A stretch of DNA of 64,000 bases. Source: Warburgia ugandensis. Lineage: Eukaryota; Streptophyta; Magnoliopsida; Canellales; Canellaceae. Positions 1 to 35,356 of the stretch are shown here, piece by piece. The notes under the pieces were generated by a model. It saw only the letters and a program-made list of their open reading frames with translations, had not been told where the DNA came from and searched no databases. The stretch spans positions 33,427,217 to 33,491,216 of the forward strand of contig CP141139.1 of the NCBI GenBank assembly GCA_035236585.1, written 5' to 3'. Position 1 is the stretch's first letter; every line of letters begins with the position of its first letter. A program made the position numbers and the translations under genes.

Positions 1-1103
1 TTGCTAGATTAGGTGACCAAGTAATTACAAGCATTATACGCACAACATAAAGTTTAGCTTCAAATACATTGACTAGATGATAGGCGTTTTGTAAGAAGTT
101 AAAGTTAGTGTTTGCCTAGTGAGGTGATCTACCAAATTTATTATAAGTGGTGTTTTATCTTTTTTTTGTTTTTTGTTTTTAAGTACAATTTAGTTCCTTC
201 AACTTCCAATGTAAAAAATTTTGATTCCTAAACTACTTTTTTCTAGAGAAAAGGAACAATAAAAGAAAAGGAGGACTGAACACAATAGTAGGCCACATAG
301 TCATTTTGAGGAAACTAAAGAATCTATGGGTGTGTGTGTGGCACATGCATAGAGGGTTTATAGGATTATGAACTGAAGTTACACATTTGAAAATCTTCAA
401 TTAGAGAAATCAACTAATTGTTGTTGTCCTCCATCTCCTTTTTCTACTCATCCTCAACTACAAGTCCTATGCCCCTTCCATGTAATGGCCATAACCATGC
501 AAACCTTTGTTGGCAATTTTTAACTAGAATCACTAGATCAAGCTATAAGCAAACATCATAAACAACAAAGGTGACTTGAACTTAGCTAATTCAAGTATGG
601 AAATCACTATTGCAAGGATTAAATCCTTTTGGAATGGAAGATGGCACCCATTTGATCAAGAAAGAAACTTCCTCAACATTATGTATTAAGATGAAGAAAT
701 AGCAATGCAAACAAACTAGCTAAGTGTTTATTGTCCAGACCTTAGAATTTCTAATTTTGAGATGGTATGTGTGGATTGATTTTAGTGATTATGGGTAGGT
801 TGAGTGTTTGGAGCTCCATCATATCTGATTTATATGCCTGTGATGGGTTAACCTATTGTGCACCTTTGTTTAACTTTTTATCATCTTGATAGGTAGCTCT
901 CCTCAATAAAACATAAATGCTATTTAAAGTAAACTCAAAAGCTATTGCAAGGGTTTCTCTTAAATTCAATAAGGAACAATAAGCATGTGCATTAAATAAA
1001 TTATTTAAGGGGTTTTCTATGGTCAAACAGGTTGATAGGTCCACGGTTATATTAGATTAACTGATTGCAGCTCTTCTAATATTAGAGGTGGATTACTTTT
1101 TTC

Positions 1104-1107
<4 letters not shown>
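1..1107. other. Intergenic DNA, no gene seen
   Basis: AT-rich sequence with frequent stops in all frames. I see no recognisable protein motif, splice-flanked exon or structural RNA. A short TG run lies near 330-340. Confidence 0.5.

Positions 1108-1188
<81 letters not shown>
1108..1188. repeat. (GA)n microsatellite, about 81 bp
   Basis: An uninterrupted GA dinucleotide run. The apparent minus-strand Leu/Ser open frame through it is only the repeat read as codons. Confidence 0.97.
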
Positions 1189-1189
<1 letters not shown>

Positions 1190-1536
1190 ATGGGGTAATT
1201 TCACTTTCAGCCATGGGGACTAAAGACCTACATGGTTGGATAAGGTTGAACATCAATCGATAAAAAGAAGGAAGTTAGAGTCCATGGTACTCTTTGTAAA
1301 TTCAGCTCTTGCTTTGGCCATATGACAATGTAGTTGTTAAGGCAAGACTTAAAATAAGACAAGGAAGTTGTTAAATTACAAGTGATGCCATTGTTCTGTC
1401 TTAAAAAATTACCTAGTTATGCTTACTAAGTAGTATATGATAACATAAAGTACTAAGGCGTATATGATGACATAAGGGATGGCTAAAGGCAAACAAAAGG
1501 GTTTAAGATAGAGTTTAGTAGGAAATTCTTTTATCG

Positions 1537-1880
1537 GCACATTTATTAGTTCTATTGGCAGACATTTAATGCTGGTAAAAGTCGTTTTCTAGTATTTTTA
1601 GCTTCTTTACATATATGCTTCCATTTTATATTCACAGAGTATGGCACTCCACTAAGTTTTATCTAGGGCTTTTAGTAAATCCATATGTTTCATGTAAGAG
1701 GAGTTTTACGCACACATTTATTAGTTCTATTGGCAGACATTTAATGATAGTAAAAGTCATTTTCTAGTATTTTTAGCTTCTTTCCATATATGCTTTTGTT
1801 TTATATTCACCAAATATGCCACTCCACTTTGATTTTTCTCTATGGCTTTTAGTAAATCCATATGTGTCATGTAAGAGGAG

Positions 1881-1888
<8 letters not shown>
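1537..1888. repeat. Two-copy tandem duplication, period about 175 bp
   Basis: Copy 1 (about 1539-1713) and copy 2 (about 1714-1888) share the same order of landmarks: ACATTTATTAGTTCTATTGG, CATATATGCTT, CACTCCACT, AGTAAATCCATATG and GTAAGAGGAGTTTTAC. The copies differ by scattered substitutions and small indels. Copy 2 runs straight into the AC microsatellite. Confidence 0.9.

Positions 1889-1961
<73 letters not shown>
1885..1961. repeat. (AC)n microsatellite, about 77 bp
   Basis: An uninterrupted AC run that starts at the end of the 175-bp tandem duplication. Apparent Cys/Val open frames on the minus strand are repeat artefacts. Confidence 0.97.
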
Positions 1962-1962
<1 letters not shown>

Positions 1963-2196
1963 TGTTGTGTTTTGGGGGTGTAATAACTTACAAGACCATT
2001 TTGCGTAGGTTATCGACTTCACAAACATATGGATAGTCTTAGCCACTTTAAATAAGGAGAAATATAGTTTAATTATTGGATTTTTAATCATTTAGAATCA
2101 CTAGATTGCCACTATATTTAGTTATTATCAACATATACATCTTCATAACAACATCCAAAGCTCATGCTCACTAGCCATAAAGTGAAATTTTCTCAA

Positions 2197-5100
2197 TCAT
2201 CATCATCATCATCATCATCATCAAGACCTTATCCCAATTGTGGGCTGGCCACGTGAATCTTGTTCCTCCATTCCCCTCTATTTAGTATCATATCTTCGTT
2301 TAGTCCCAAAATTTTTAAATCTTTTCTCACCACTTCTATCCATGTTCCTTTAGGCCTTCCCCTTACCCTTTTTGAACCTTCAACTTGGGTTGCCTCTCTT
2401 TTTAACCAATGCCATTTTCAATCTTCGTTGGACATGTCCAAACCATATAAGTCTCATCTCCTCGATCTTTTTACTTATTTAGTTCTAATCCTAAGTTTCA
2501 TCTAATGTTTTCATTTTTAATCCTATCCTTTCTTGTCTTGCCAGTCATCTACCTCAACATGCTCATTTTAGCTATGTTCATCCTGTGTACATGTTGTTCC
2601 TTAACTGCTGAAAACTCTAATCCATAGAGCATGGCTTGCCTTATGACCATTTGATATAATTTTCCTTTCAATATTAGTAGCACCTATTGATCATGCAAAA
2701 CTCCAAAAGTGCAACTCCATTTGTTCTTACCCACTTAGATGCTCTGAGTAACCTCCCTCTCAATCTCTTCCCTCTCATGAATTATCGATCCCAATTATTT
2801 TGAGTAGTCTTTTAAAGGGACTTCTTAGTTATCAATTTTTATTGTTGCTCTACTCTTGTTCCTCTCCTTGCTAAAATTACATTCCATATACTTTGTCTAC
2901 TTTGTCTAAGTTCGATTAATTTTGAATCCTTTAGATTCTAATGCATCTCCATATAACTCTAGCCTAATGTTTATGCCCTCTCTTGTCTTATCATTCAAAA
3001 CTATATCATCGACAAAAAACATGCACCATGGAATCTCATCATATAGACGTCTTCTTAGCTCATTCATAACTAAGGTGAAAAGAAATGAGCTTAATGTCGA
3101 TCCTTGGTGCAAACCTATAGTGATGGAAAAATCACTGATCTCTCCACTTATGGTTCTAATATTTGTTATTACTCCCTCATACATATCCTCAATTATGTGA
3201 ATATATCCTCATAAAACCCCCTTCTTTGCCTAACACTCACCAAATTAACTTTGTGGGGACTCTATCATAAGCTTTTTCTAAATCAATGAAAATCATGTAA
3301 AGGTCCTTCCTCATCCCTTTACGTTTCTCTATCAATTGTTTAAATAGGAAAATAGCTTCCAAGGAAGACCTCCTAAGCATGAAACTAAACTAGTTCTCCA
3401 ATACACTCGTCTCATGTAGTAGTTTCTTCTCAATCACTCTTTCAAAAAGTTTTATGGTATGACTCACAAGTTTCATCCCACAATAATTAGTGCAACTTTG
3501 TATGTATCTTTTATTCTTATAAATTGGACAATCAAGCTCTTTCTCCATTCATTCAACATTTTCTTTGATTTTAATTACAATCTTGTTAAACAACTTTGTT
3601 AACCAAACTACTCAAGTGTCTATTATATATTTCCAAACCTCTACTGGAATACCATCGGGCCCCGCAACCTTTCCTGAATTTATCTTTTTAAGGACTCTTT
3701 CACTTCAGGTATTCTAATCCTCTGATTGTATCTATAATGTCTAATATTATTTGGGTTAATGATACTTTCAATTCCTATATTCTCAAGGCAATTGTCATTG
3801 AGTAATTTTTGAAAGTAACTTTCTCACCTTTATTTGATCTCTACATCCTTGACTAGTACCCTTTTGTCATCAGTTTTAATGCACTTAACATTGTTTTAAT
3901 CCTTGCCTTTTTATTCTCTTATTTTTGCAAGTTTAAATAAATCCTCTTATTTTTGCAAGTTTAAATAAATCTTTCTTACCTTCTCTTAATCTTAATATAT
4001 TATAGAGATCATAATATGTCATGAGTTTAGCCTTGCATACTATTTCTTAGCATTCTTATATTGCTCAAAGCTTTCATTATTTCTAGTCACCTATCATCCT
4101 TTAAAATACATATGTTTCTCTTTAATAACTTTTTGCACTTTTTTACCCACCACTAGTTTTCTTTTATTTGTTGCCTTTTACCTTTAGATACTCATAAAAC
4201 ATATTTTACCACTTTCTTAATAGACACATTCATATTAGTTCATATGGTGTTTACTTTGTTTCATTTTTTTCAGTTTCCTTCCATAATCAAGTTGTTTGTG
4301 AATAATGTTATCTTCTCTCTTATTAAGTTCTATTACTTAGTTTTTGGACACCTATTAAGTTCATTTTCTTTTTTCTATCTTTTAATGTAGATATCTATAA
4401 CCATGAACATATGTTGTGAGGTTAGACTCTCGCCGGCTATTACCTTACAATCCTTACACATTGATCTTTCAGTATTCTTGAGTAGAAAAAATGTATTTAG
4501 CTTTTATATGGTCCACTTTTAAATGATAGAAAGTATTCACCCCTCTTCCTAAAGCACATGTTTGCTATAATAGGTTATATGCTAAAGCAAAAGTGAGTAT
4601 AACTTTCCCCATTTTATTTATTTATTCAATACCATGCCTTCCATGTACCGTATCGTATTTTTTTCTTTTCTTTTCCTAAATGACCATTAAAGTCTACTCC
4701 TACAAATATTCCCTATATGTTGGAAATTTCTTGCATGACTCCCTTCATATATTCCCATAACTGTCTCTTGATTGTATCTTCTAACCCTATTTTTGGTACG
4801 TATGCACTTATAATATTTATAATCTTCTTTCTTAAAATAAGTTTTATTAGCATAATTCTATCACTAGTTCTTTTAACATCTACAACTTTATCTTTTAATT
4901 ATTTATCTATCACTATCCTTATGTCATTTCTATCATTGTCCTTTCCTACATACTAAAATTTATACCCATAGATTTCTTTAGTTTTAGGCCCTTTTCACTT
5001 GATTTTTTGGATACAAGTGATGCTGACTTTCATGGTTTCATCATAACTACTAACTTCATACTCTTACAAGTCAGTGTGTCTATATTCCACATTGCGATAA

Positions 5101-5420
5101 GAATCTTATTCTCCTCAGCTAGCACTTCTCGACTGTCATGATATGAATCTATGCCTAGTTTCCACTACACCTATGTTATGATGCAGCGTGTTGCTTCTAA
5201 AGGAACGGTCCAACAGCTCTTACCTATTTCTCACTTCATCATCTATCTTTCACTGCAATTGAGATCTAATGTAGCGCATCGTTTATAGGGAATGCGCTAG
5301 CTTGAAAGAATGTAAATGACTGATTCATGCGTGGAATTTTCCATAAGTTTTCCTTGCAGGCTACACATAATATAAAACTCTCTTCTTTTTTTATTCAAGC
5401 TTGGGACCGGCTAGCCCTTG
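2197..5420 (-). mobile_element. RTE-clade non-LTR retrotransposon, copy A (decayed, near full length)
   Basis: Read on the minus strand, this copy begins near 5420 with a 5' region, carries an endonuclease domain (about 5100-4680) and a reverse transcriptase (about 3720-2900), and ends at a (TGA)n tail (TCA repeat at 2198-2224 on plus). The tail is preceded by the family end signature, seen on plus as AAGACCTTATCCCAATT. The RT stretch at 3184-2906 is open and shows the catalytic loop as FVDD, with the two aspartates kept; the family form in related copies suggests F-A-D-D. Stops and frameshifts elsewhere make it a dead copy. No convincing target duplication was found. Its 5' end lies only tens of bases from the presumed CWC15 promoter, pointing away from that gene. 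Confidence 0.85.
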
Positions 5421-5432
5421 TCCATTTCTTGG

Positions 5433-5443
5433 TATATATAATA
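5433..5443 (+). promoter_or_regulatory. Candidate TATA box of the CWC15 gene
   Basis: A TATATATAATA run lies between the 5' end of RTE copy A and the GC-richer 5' leader (with CT-rich patches) of CWC15. Position and composition fit a plant TATA element, but the transcription start is not visible from sequence alone. Confidence 0.3.
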
Positions 5444-5469
5444 AATTATTTTTCTACCAAAGAAGACGA

Positions 5470-5762
5470 AATAAGAAAACTTACTTTTGCTTACACAAAG
5501 TTTGCATCCATCCATCCATTTCCTCTTTAGAAGTACAATTTTCAGATTGTTGCACCATCAAATCCGTAAGCTTTTTTGCCGGATCATCCAACGGTGGGAC
5601 CTCAATAGTAAAGTGGAGTGGGCCCTCTTGATGACAAGCATCCCTCGGCCGCAAGCGCAAGCCGCCTCTCTCTCATGTTAGTCTGTTGCACTCGCCTTGC
5701 CTTGTCTCGACCGATTCGGCTCTCACTTCGACTCGGCGCGTCAACCTTTTTCACCGTTCACG
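5470..5762 (+). other. CWC15: Probable 5' UTR exon of CWC15
   Basis: A pyrimidine-rich, GC-richer leader ends at a good donor, TTCACG|GTGAGC, at 5762/5763. It would splice to the acceptor at 6580, 20 bp upstream of the ATG. The short open frames across this region (for example 5618-5887) run through the donor into the intron and match nothing I recognise. The left edge is a guess. Confidence 0.45.
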
Positions 5763-6600
5763 GTGAGCCCCTTCTTCTACTTCTCTCTTTACGTTTGGGA
5801 GATTTTCAACTGGGGAACTCTTTAATTCGTTCTATCGTCCAAATTTGGCTTTTTTCTCAGTTTAGATTCTTCGGTGTTAATATCTAGGGTAATTGAGCTT
5901 CAAATTTGCTATTTTGCTTGTTGTATTCTTTGAATTTCCTGGTATTCTTTCAGGGTTTGGTTTTACAGCATTCTGCGTTCAGGTTCGAGATATGGTTTTC
6001 GCACTTTGTGATATTTTATTCTGAATTCTGCTTCTTTAATAGCATGCTTTCGAATAAATGTTTGTGGTTTTTGCAATAAGTATTTGCATTTATCATCCCT
6101 TTCTGAAGAATCCCTCTTTTTGGAAAATTATGCTGTTCTAATATCTATTTGAGAATTTATTTATTTTTGAATGCTAAGATTTGTTCTTTCCTCGAGTTCC
6201 AATTCTATTCCTACAAATTGTCATCTGCAACTTATCAATAACATATTCCTTGATTTATGGCATGTACAATTGATTCATCAGTACATCCACTATTTTATGT
6301 TATTTATTCTTCAGCAACAGGCTGCAGCATGTTAGATATATAAGCTAACACGTTAAAATCTTTTGTATTTATGGCCTGTTATTTGACATTATTATATGGT
6401 GAAAGGCTATCTATAATTCCGTTTGTGTTCTTGCCTTCTTTTCTGCTAAGAAGACTTGATCACATCTGGTGGTTCTCCTGCATCACACTAATTGCTTATT
6501 GTTTCTCATGTTTCCATATAATTTCAGTTCTAGCTTATTGTTTGCTATAGGTTCTATGTGGTCATTTTTGCATTTTGTAGTAAATAGTACAGAGTAGACT

Positions 6601-28849
<22,249 letters not shown>

Positions 28850-28856
28850 TTTCAGC

Positions 28857-28862
28857 AATAAA
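28857..28862 (+). terminator. Near-stop AATAAA, candidate poly(A) signal of CWC15
   Basis: AATAAA lies 8 bp after the stop codon. It is close to the stop for a sole signal, so a more distal site is possible. Confidence 0.4.
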
Positions 28863-30170
28863 GACTGATGTAACCAAGTGCTCAATCCCAACTGCTTATA
28901 TGTGAATGGATATACAAAACTTGCACAAGATCTTGTGTGGGCTTCTTTCCTTTCTTTAGCTGGTTTCAGTTCCTTACACTTCTTTTTTACATAATCCGGG
29001 AGTTGCTTTGACATTAGTGCTGGTATTGCGTGATAGGGAATGTCGACTCTAAAAATGTGAAGGAAGCAGCAAGAGGTTGCATGATGAGGTCCGAGACCGA
29101 GGCTGTTTGTTATAATTACTACACAAACTGCAACTGCAGGAACGAGTAATTCAATTCGTAAAATTGTATTGGAGTTGCCGGAAATGGGACAATAGCATGT
29201 TTGTATACTATATTGTTCAATATCTACGTACATCAGAGTGCGCACTCCCAAATTTCAAGCGTCTTGAAGTGGGATCAGTTGGCGCAGACAACCATCTCCT
29301 CTGGAATACCCTTGAGTGCAGGTTGGGTTGCTGCTTTTTCTTTAGATTTAGGAGTCGTGTGTGAGAGGGCGTGAGTTAAATGGAATTAAAAGGAAATGTG
29401 TGCATTCCTAAATTTCAGGCGTTTTAAATGTAATCTCGTGAGAAATGATGACCTGCTTGCGTGGTGCACGCTTGAAATGTCAAGTGCGCCCTTTCGACGG
29501 GTCATTGATGTTTTGGCGGCATCCAGCCTAGTTTGATTGGAACCAGGGTTTCGGGTTTGCTCTGACCAGAGTCGCAATATCTAATCATTGAACCTGCCGT
29601 TTTCCTGTCTGCTGCAAAGTAGGCGGTGTAGCTTCTTTGTCTAGTTGCTCAGTAGTTATAGTGAGAGTTTCGATGTTCTTAAGAAACGAGTTGGATGTAA
29701 CATCTTAAGTAATTGTTTAAAATGACAAAAGAAAAAATTGTGTGACTGTATGAGTCATGAAGACATGTATTGAACTCATAAAAATGATAGGATGTTCAAT
29801 AAGGGATTCACCCTCTTGTGAAGAATGATATTTAGGGTGGAGACCGATACTAAGTGATATTGTGTAAATCCAAGGATTGGGTATTAATAAATAGTTTAGA
29901 TGGAATAAAGATCACATTTATTAATGGCACATTATAATTTGATTATATTCATGGGTGTTTAGTAAAATCTACATGCCCCCTTGAGGGTATAAACATAGTA
30001 TGTAATGTAGAGGTAATACTAATTGCTCTAAATGATAATTAATTTATCATTAGTCGACTGCATGTGATGATTGGTGATAGATAGTTGACATCGAATATTT
30101 CTAATTCAACTATGATTGCCCCTAATAGAAAGGAGTTCTATTCTATTTGCATTTGAATTACTCACTCTTA
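28863..30170. other. CWC15 3' flank and intergenic DNA
   Basis: This presumably includes the 3' UTR at its left end. I found no gene. The stretch 29700-30100 is AT-rich and might be a solo LTR, but I could not define ends. Confidence 0.4.
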
Positions 30171-30840
30171 AAAAATATAGGATTTTTTGCAAAAATGCCA
30201 TTACTTTTTGGCATTTTTGCAAGAAAATTCAAAATTTCACCATTTCACCATTTTGCAAATTTGCCATTAAGTCTTCCATAACTTTGCAAATTTGCCACTC
30301 TATTTCGATTCCATTCGCATTCACTGTTAAAATTTTCAAATTTCCATTATTACCCCCATCGTTTCTGTCTTTAACATTATTGATACTCCACCACCACATA
30401 AAACAATTGACTACGAACAATGATGCAGTCGACTTCATCGGCCATCTTCCTTCATTGAGATAGACTACATGAAGACTGCACACGCCCCCCACGCCCATTT
30501 TTCTCGTCAAATGCACACTCTAACCTTACTGCTCTCGTTCGGCCTGATTCACATTCGCCAGAGATCGACAATGAGCTCTTATTGGGAGGAATCTCTCTGC
30601 CTCTGTGTGTGTGTGTAGATACCTCCCTGTCTCTCCATGTAGGTGTATATAATGTGTTCGATTTTATGCTCCAATGAAGACCTGTTTGATTTTCTTGTTC
30701 CTTCAATGCACGTGTATGAAATTCCATCAATAATGTTCTTTAGTTTTTCAAAGAACATCGTGTATTCTGTTTTTAGTTGGTCACATTCACAAGTTAAACT
30801 ACAAAGTTAGTAACACAACAATCTGATGTAGGGCTTGAGC
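30171..30840. repeat. Left inverted repeat of the composite MULE
   Basis: It matches 41636-42695 in inverted orientation, apart from the 0.43-kb hairpin insertion in that arm. It contains an extra internal duplication of TTTGCAAATTTGCCA (near 30255 and 30282) not present in the right arm. A GATTTTATGCTCCAATGAAG block recurs at about 30660 and again at about 30905, just inside the arm. Confidence 0.85.
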
Positions 30841-33396
30841 CATATTAGATTTGATGTTCTACAAAACATCAACCGGTTTTATGTTTTGTAGTAAAACAAC
30901 AATTGATTTTATGCTCCAATGAAGACTTGTTGATAGATGTTGTTGGCAAAATCATAATTCATTTCATGTTCTACAAAAGGAGTGAGGTCATTATCATATG
31001 AGAAATGAAATGGATTTTGCAATTCTTATTTTGTAATGAAGTTCCCAGTCACTAAGTAGAGCTGTGATCTCTCTTCCCAGACCTAATGAATTTTATGAAA
31101 CCAGACTCAGAAAGTATAGGAACACGCCTTAGCCTTCTCCTCTGTTCCTAACTTGCTTATTCATACAAGATGTTCATTTCATGGAGAAATTAGCTACACA
31201 CATACTTGAAATCTTTAGGAGGAAGAAGGAGAATCCATTGAAAGGGTTGGTTCTTGATTATCCTAAGTGGAGGCAAGATTTCATTAACATTTCCATGGAC
31301 GTGTTGATTCTATGCCTTAATTGCTATTTTTCAACAATAGGTTTACTTGCCTTTTTTTCAATGTGTTTGATAGTAAAATAGCAAATTTTAATGGTATTCT
31401 CTGTCTTTTATGTTCTAATTTTATAACTTTCTACCTTGGCTTGTAATTGTCATAGCCTAATAATGAAACAGATCTGGTCCTTTTGTCAATTTAGTTTGTA
31501 ATATGCATTCAAATATTTATTAAATTTTGCAACCCTTGTTAGCATATTGTTTCATTCTGGAATATAAGTAGGTATATTAGCTTTTACAAAATAGAATACA
31601 ATCATAATACTAGCTGGCTTTGTACATGTTCAAGTTGGGTAACCACAAGAGTAAGCTATTATGTTGTAAAAGAAAAGGTACTGCATGGTGTGGGAAACCA
31701 TGTGATCCATAATTATAATCAAAATATACACATGAAAAGAATGAGAGAAGAAAGCAAGATAATATCTAACTGACAAAAATAACATATCAACTCCTAAGTG
31801 CTTGCCTTCATTGTGCCATGTAGTAGTAGGGTACTGCTTGAGGGTTCTAGCCTTGTCCAAGCAAACTTCAACATCTTGCCAATGTGAACGGCTGGAGTAT
31901 ATACTTGCCAAACTTAGATACTCGCTGATGTTATATTCCTAATACTAAGAGAAGAAAAAGTAACATAACTAAATTTAAATCAAGAGAGATGGGTAATGAT
32001 AGGTTGATTAATTGATTGTTTCATTGCTTGGAGACCCAAAGTTCATAAGCTCTGCAAAATAACAAAACTAGTGATTATAAATTGCCATTAGTAAACAATC
32101 ACCAGAAGACACCTGATACTAGCTCAAGCATTTTAGAGAACTTTGAGAAAAGCAAAACTAAATATTAGGGAAAATATGACACCTAGAAGAGGAGTTCTAA
32201 AGATAATGAATGTAATGATCAATATAATCTTTAAGTAAATTGACATAGAAATTCAATCCAATAAATATGTCGTCCTACTTGACAGGATGGTGTAATTTGC
32301 TCTTTGGAAATGGCACCACTTTTAGAAGCATAATTCTAGCCTACAACTAGAAGATATGAAACCCAACTAATTCAACTCACAGATGCATGCACACGCAGAA
32401 TAGAAGTTAAAGAATAACATAAACTAGGAAAACATACTTCTAGTAAATCTATGATATTTGCAGAAATATAAAGGAAATACAAAACAACAACAAAAAATTT
32501 CTCCATATCTAAGTAATAAAAATGGTAGAAATCAATATAAAAAGGATTTCCAAGGCAAGTATAGTCTCCAGTTATAACTTCTACAAATTGCGTTTGGCTC
32601 GTAAGTAACAATATCTACATACATTATGCCCTTCTAGCCCTGCAACCGAATCATCAAAATGTGTGGTAATGTGTGTCTCAACAACTCAAATTTAGAAAGA
32701 AGAAATCAATAAGGAAAATCTTATGGCTTACTCTGATAGAAACCAGCATACCAACAACAATTTAAAGAAATAACTTGGTCAGTCTTTTTTTGAAAAATAG
32801 GTCCTCAACACAAGGCAAACTTGCTTGTTAGAGAAAGCATCATATTTCAATCCATCAAGAAACTAACTCAATATTTTAATGCTTTGAGAGTTTTAAGAAT
32901 GACACCAAGCTACAAACTTATCCTATCAAGAATGACTTTTAAGCTATGAACTTATCCTAACACCTTGATTATTGTTGGTTAGAACTTAGATAAGACAAGA
33001 GGGGAAAGTGGGAGCCACTAACATGTATCAATCTCTCCTAAGCGAAGCAAAAGTAATAGAATTGAATTTAAATCAAGAGATAAATTAATAAAAATTCAAA
33101 TAAGGTAAGTAACTTTATTATTTTCTTAATCATGTAAATTTAGAAGTCTACTCAAAGAATCATTATTCACTTGCTCTAACTTGTTTGTAAATGGGTTGTA
33201 TGCCATTGACTGATTTAAGTTTCATGTACTACATAAGAGATGTTCATTGTACACCAAAGAGAATATTATGAGATATGTGCTTTTGTATGAAAGTTCAATC
33301 CAAATGCATGTACTTTTATATCTTATTGTATACTTTATCATATTTCTCTACTATTCATTCTTTTTGCTAATAATTTATTGTTTGTTTTATGTGTAG
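30841..33396 (+). other. MULE interior left of the transposase
   Basis: No confident gene. A 66-codon open frame at 31181-31381 begins MEKLATHILEIFRRKKE and is moderately coding-like, but I do not recognise it; it could be another captured fragment. The rest is AT-rich. Confidence 0.35.
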
Positions 33397-35356
33397 ATGG
33401 AAGGAGACGATAATATGATATTTTGGAATAACTTGGATTGGCAAATATCACACAAAAGCCAATAGAATATAGTAATGGATGTTTTAGACGATTGGATGTG
33501 TCTTAGAGAGGAAGGACTACAAACATGTAATGAAGATATCAATTTTACTAATGAAGAAGATGTGGGTGAAGACCTGTCAACCATTATAGTGCCATATGAA
33601 GAATTTCCTTAAGATAAAGATGTTGATATGGAAAGATGTAACTCAACTTATGGTTATGTATCCTTGAGTGATGATACATGTAACGAAAGTGAGAACATTA
33701 TCAAGGAAGGGATGGTGTTAGCAAATGTTGAAGAATGTATACTTGCAATTTGTCTTATGCCGTGAAGTTTGTGTACAAGCTTAGAAATGTTAAGTCTGAT
33801 CAAGGGTGAGTTATTGTTGAATGTGGATTAGATGGATGTACTTGGAGGTGTCATTGTTCAAAAACCAATGACAGTGTAAGCTTCCAAGTTAAGAAGATTA
33901 GTGGTTAGCATAATTGTATGAGCAGCAATGCTAACTAGTTAGCATCTATCAAATGTCTTGCAAAATGGGTATATAGTGTTATGAAGCATGATATGGAGAA
34001 GTCAGTCACAAAATTAATGAAAGAGTTGCAATCTTTGCATGGACTGAATTTGAAATATCATAAAGTTTGGCATGCTCATGAGATGGTGTTAAGCAAAATA
34101 TAAGGATCGTATGAGTTCTCCTTCAGCATTGTACCAAGATACTACCATGCAAGCCTTAAGTTTAATCCTAGTAGTACAACAACATATCAATTAGAAGGAG
34201 AACAATATTGTTTCAAGAGGGTATTTATATCCTTGCATGCTTCAAGGATGGGGTTTGTTGATGGATGTCGACCTTTTCTAGGTTTAGATGGTTGCCACTT
34301 GAAAGACAAGTACAAATGAACACTCTTATGTGCTATTGGGTTAGATGGGAACAATGGACTATTTTCTAAGAATAAGGAGAGTTGGACTTGGTTCCTTTAG
34401 CATATTTATGTCATTCTTGGAGATTACGCTAATGAAATTACTTTTCTGTTAGACAAGCAAAAAGGATTAGTGGATGTTGTAAGCCATGTTTTCCCTAATT
34501 CTACACATCATTTTTGGGCTAGATATCTATGTGCAAACTTCAAAAAGCTCCATCCTGGTATACACTTCAAGCAATTATTCTGGCAAGCAGTACATGCATC
34601 AAAAGAGAAGACCTTGTTGATGCTATGAGACAAATTAAGGAAGCATCGATTGAAGCACATTAGTGGCTATTTACAGTTCCTTCAAGTTGTTGGTCGAGAT
34701 CACATTTCTAGACTAATTCAAAGTGTGACATTTTAACCAACAACTTAGCAGAATCTTTTAATGCTTTAATTGCAAGCATGAGGGAGCTTCTAATGGTGGA
34801 GCTATTAGAACATATCCGACAAAAAATAATGGTCTTCTTCAATAAAGGACTGCAATATGGTATAATGACATATGTATTGAAGAAAATACAATGTTTGATA
34901 ACACAAGAAAGAAATTGCACACCGTTGAGATATTCTTATTTTGAATTGGAATTTACTGAGCACAATTTGTGCACAACAAGACATGTAGTAAATCTTAACC
35001 AATTTAAATGTACTTGTCGTCGATGGGATGTATCTAGCATTACTTGCATGCATGCACTTATTTGCATAAGGAATCTAACATTGAGTGATGTGGACTATTG
35101 TAATCCTATACTTCCATGTTGACATGTTGAGAAAGGCCTATTGTACACCTATATCAGGGATACAAGACCTTTTAATATGGCATATTGTTTATCTACCTCA
35201 GTTGCTACCCACTCATTCTCGTAGACCACTAGGCTAGCCAAAAAAGAACAGAACATGAGGTGAAGACTAAGTTAGTGAAAACAATCAAGGAAATAGAGGA
35301 ACTAAAAAATCCAAAAGATGTGGTCAACATGAACACAATTGAAGATCATGCAAGGT
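33397..35356 (+). pseudogene. MuDR-type (MULE) transposase pseudogene with SWIM zinc finger
   Basis: In a working element this protein cuts and joins the inverted ends. Readable order: acidic N-terminus from ATG 33397 (after a splice-acceptor-like TGTGTAG). Then the MuDR DNA-binding region (ECGLDGCTWRCHCSK near 33825; SIKCLAKWVYSVMKHDMEKS near 33945). The first catalytic Asp block is FLGLDGCHLKDKYK near 34280, followed by LLCAIGLDGNNGLFSKNKES. Next come HFWARYLCANFKKLHPGIHF near 34510, a SWIM finger (FKCTCRRWDVSSITCMHALI near 35007) and a C-terminal zinc-knuckle remnant near 35330. At least ten stops or frameshifts interrupt it, so it is inactive. The order of domains is canonical for plant MULEs. 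Confidence 0.88.

Noticed and set aside
1047-1256. Frames of Ser-Leu, Cys-Val or poly-Asn repeats (also 1773-2091, 24770-25051, 50452-50643, 53732-54133, 59929-60174)
   Set aside because: They are microsatellites read as codons.
2160-5480. Target-site duplication for RTE copy A and for copy D
   Set aside because: Several A/T-rich candidate words were compared at both ends; none gave a convincing match of 10 bp or more.
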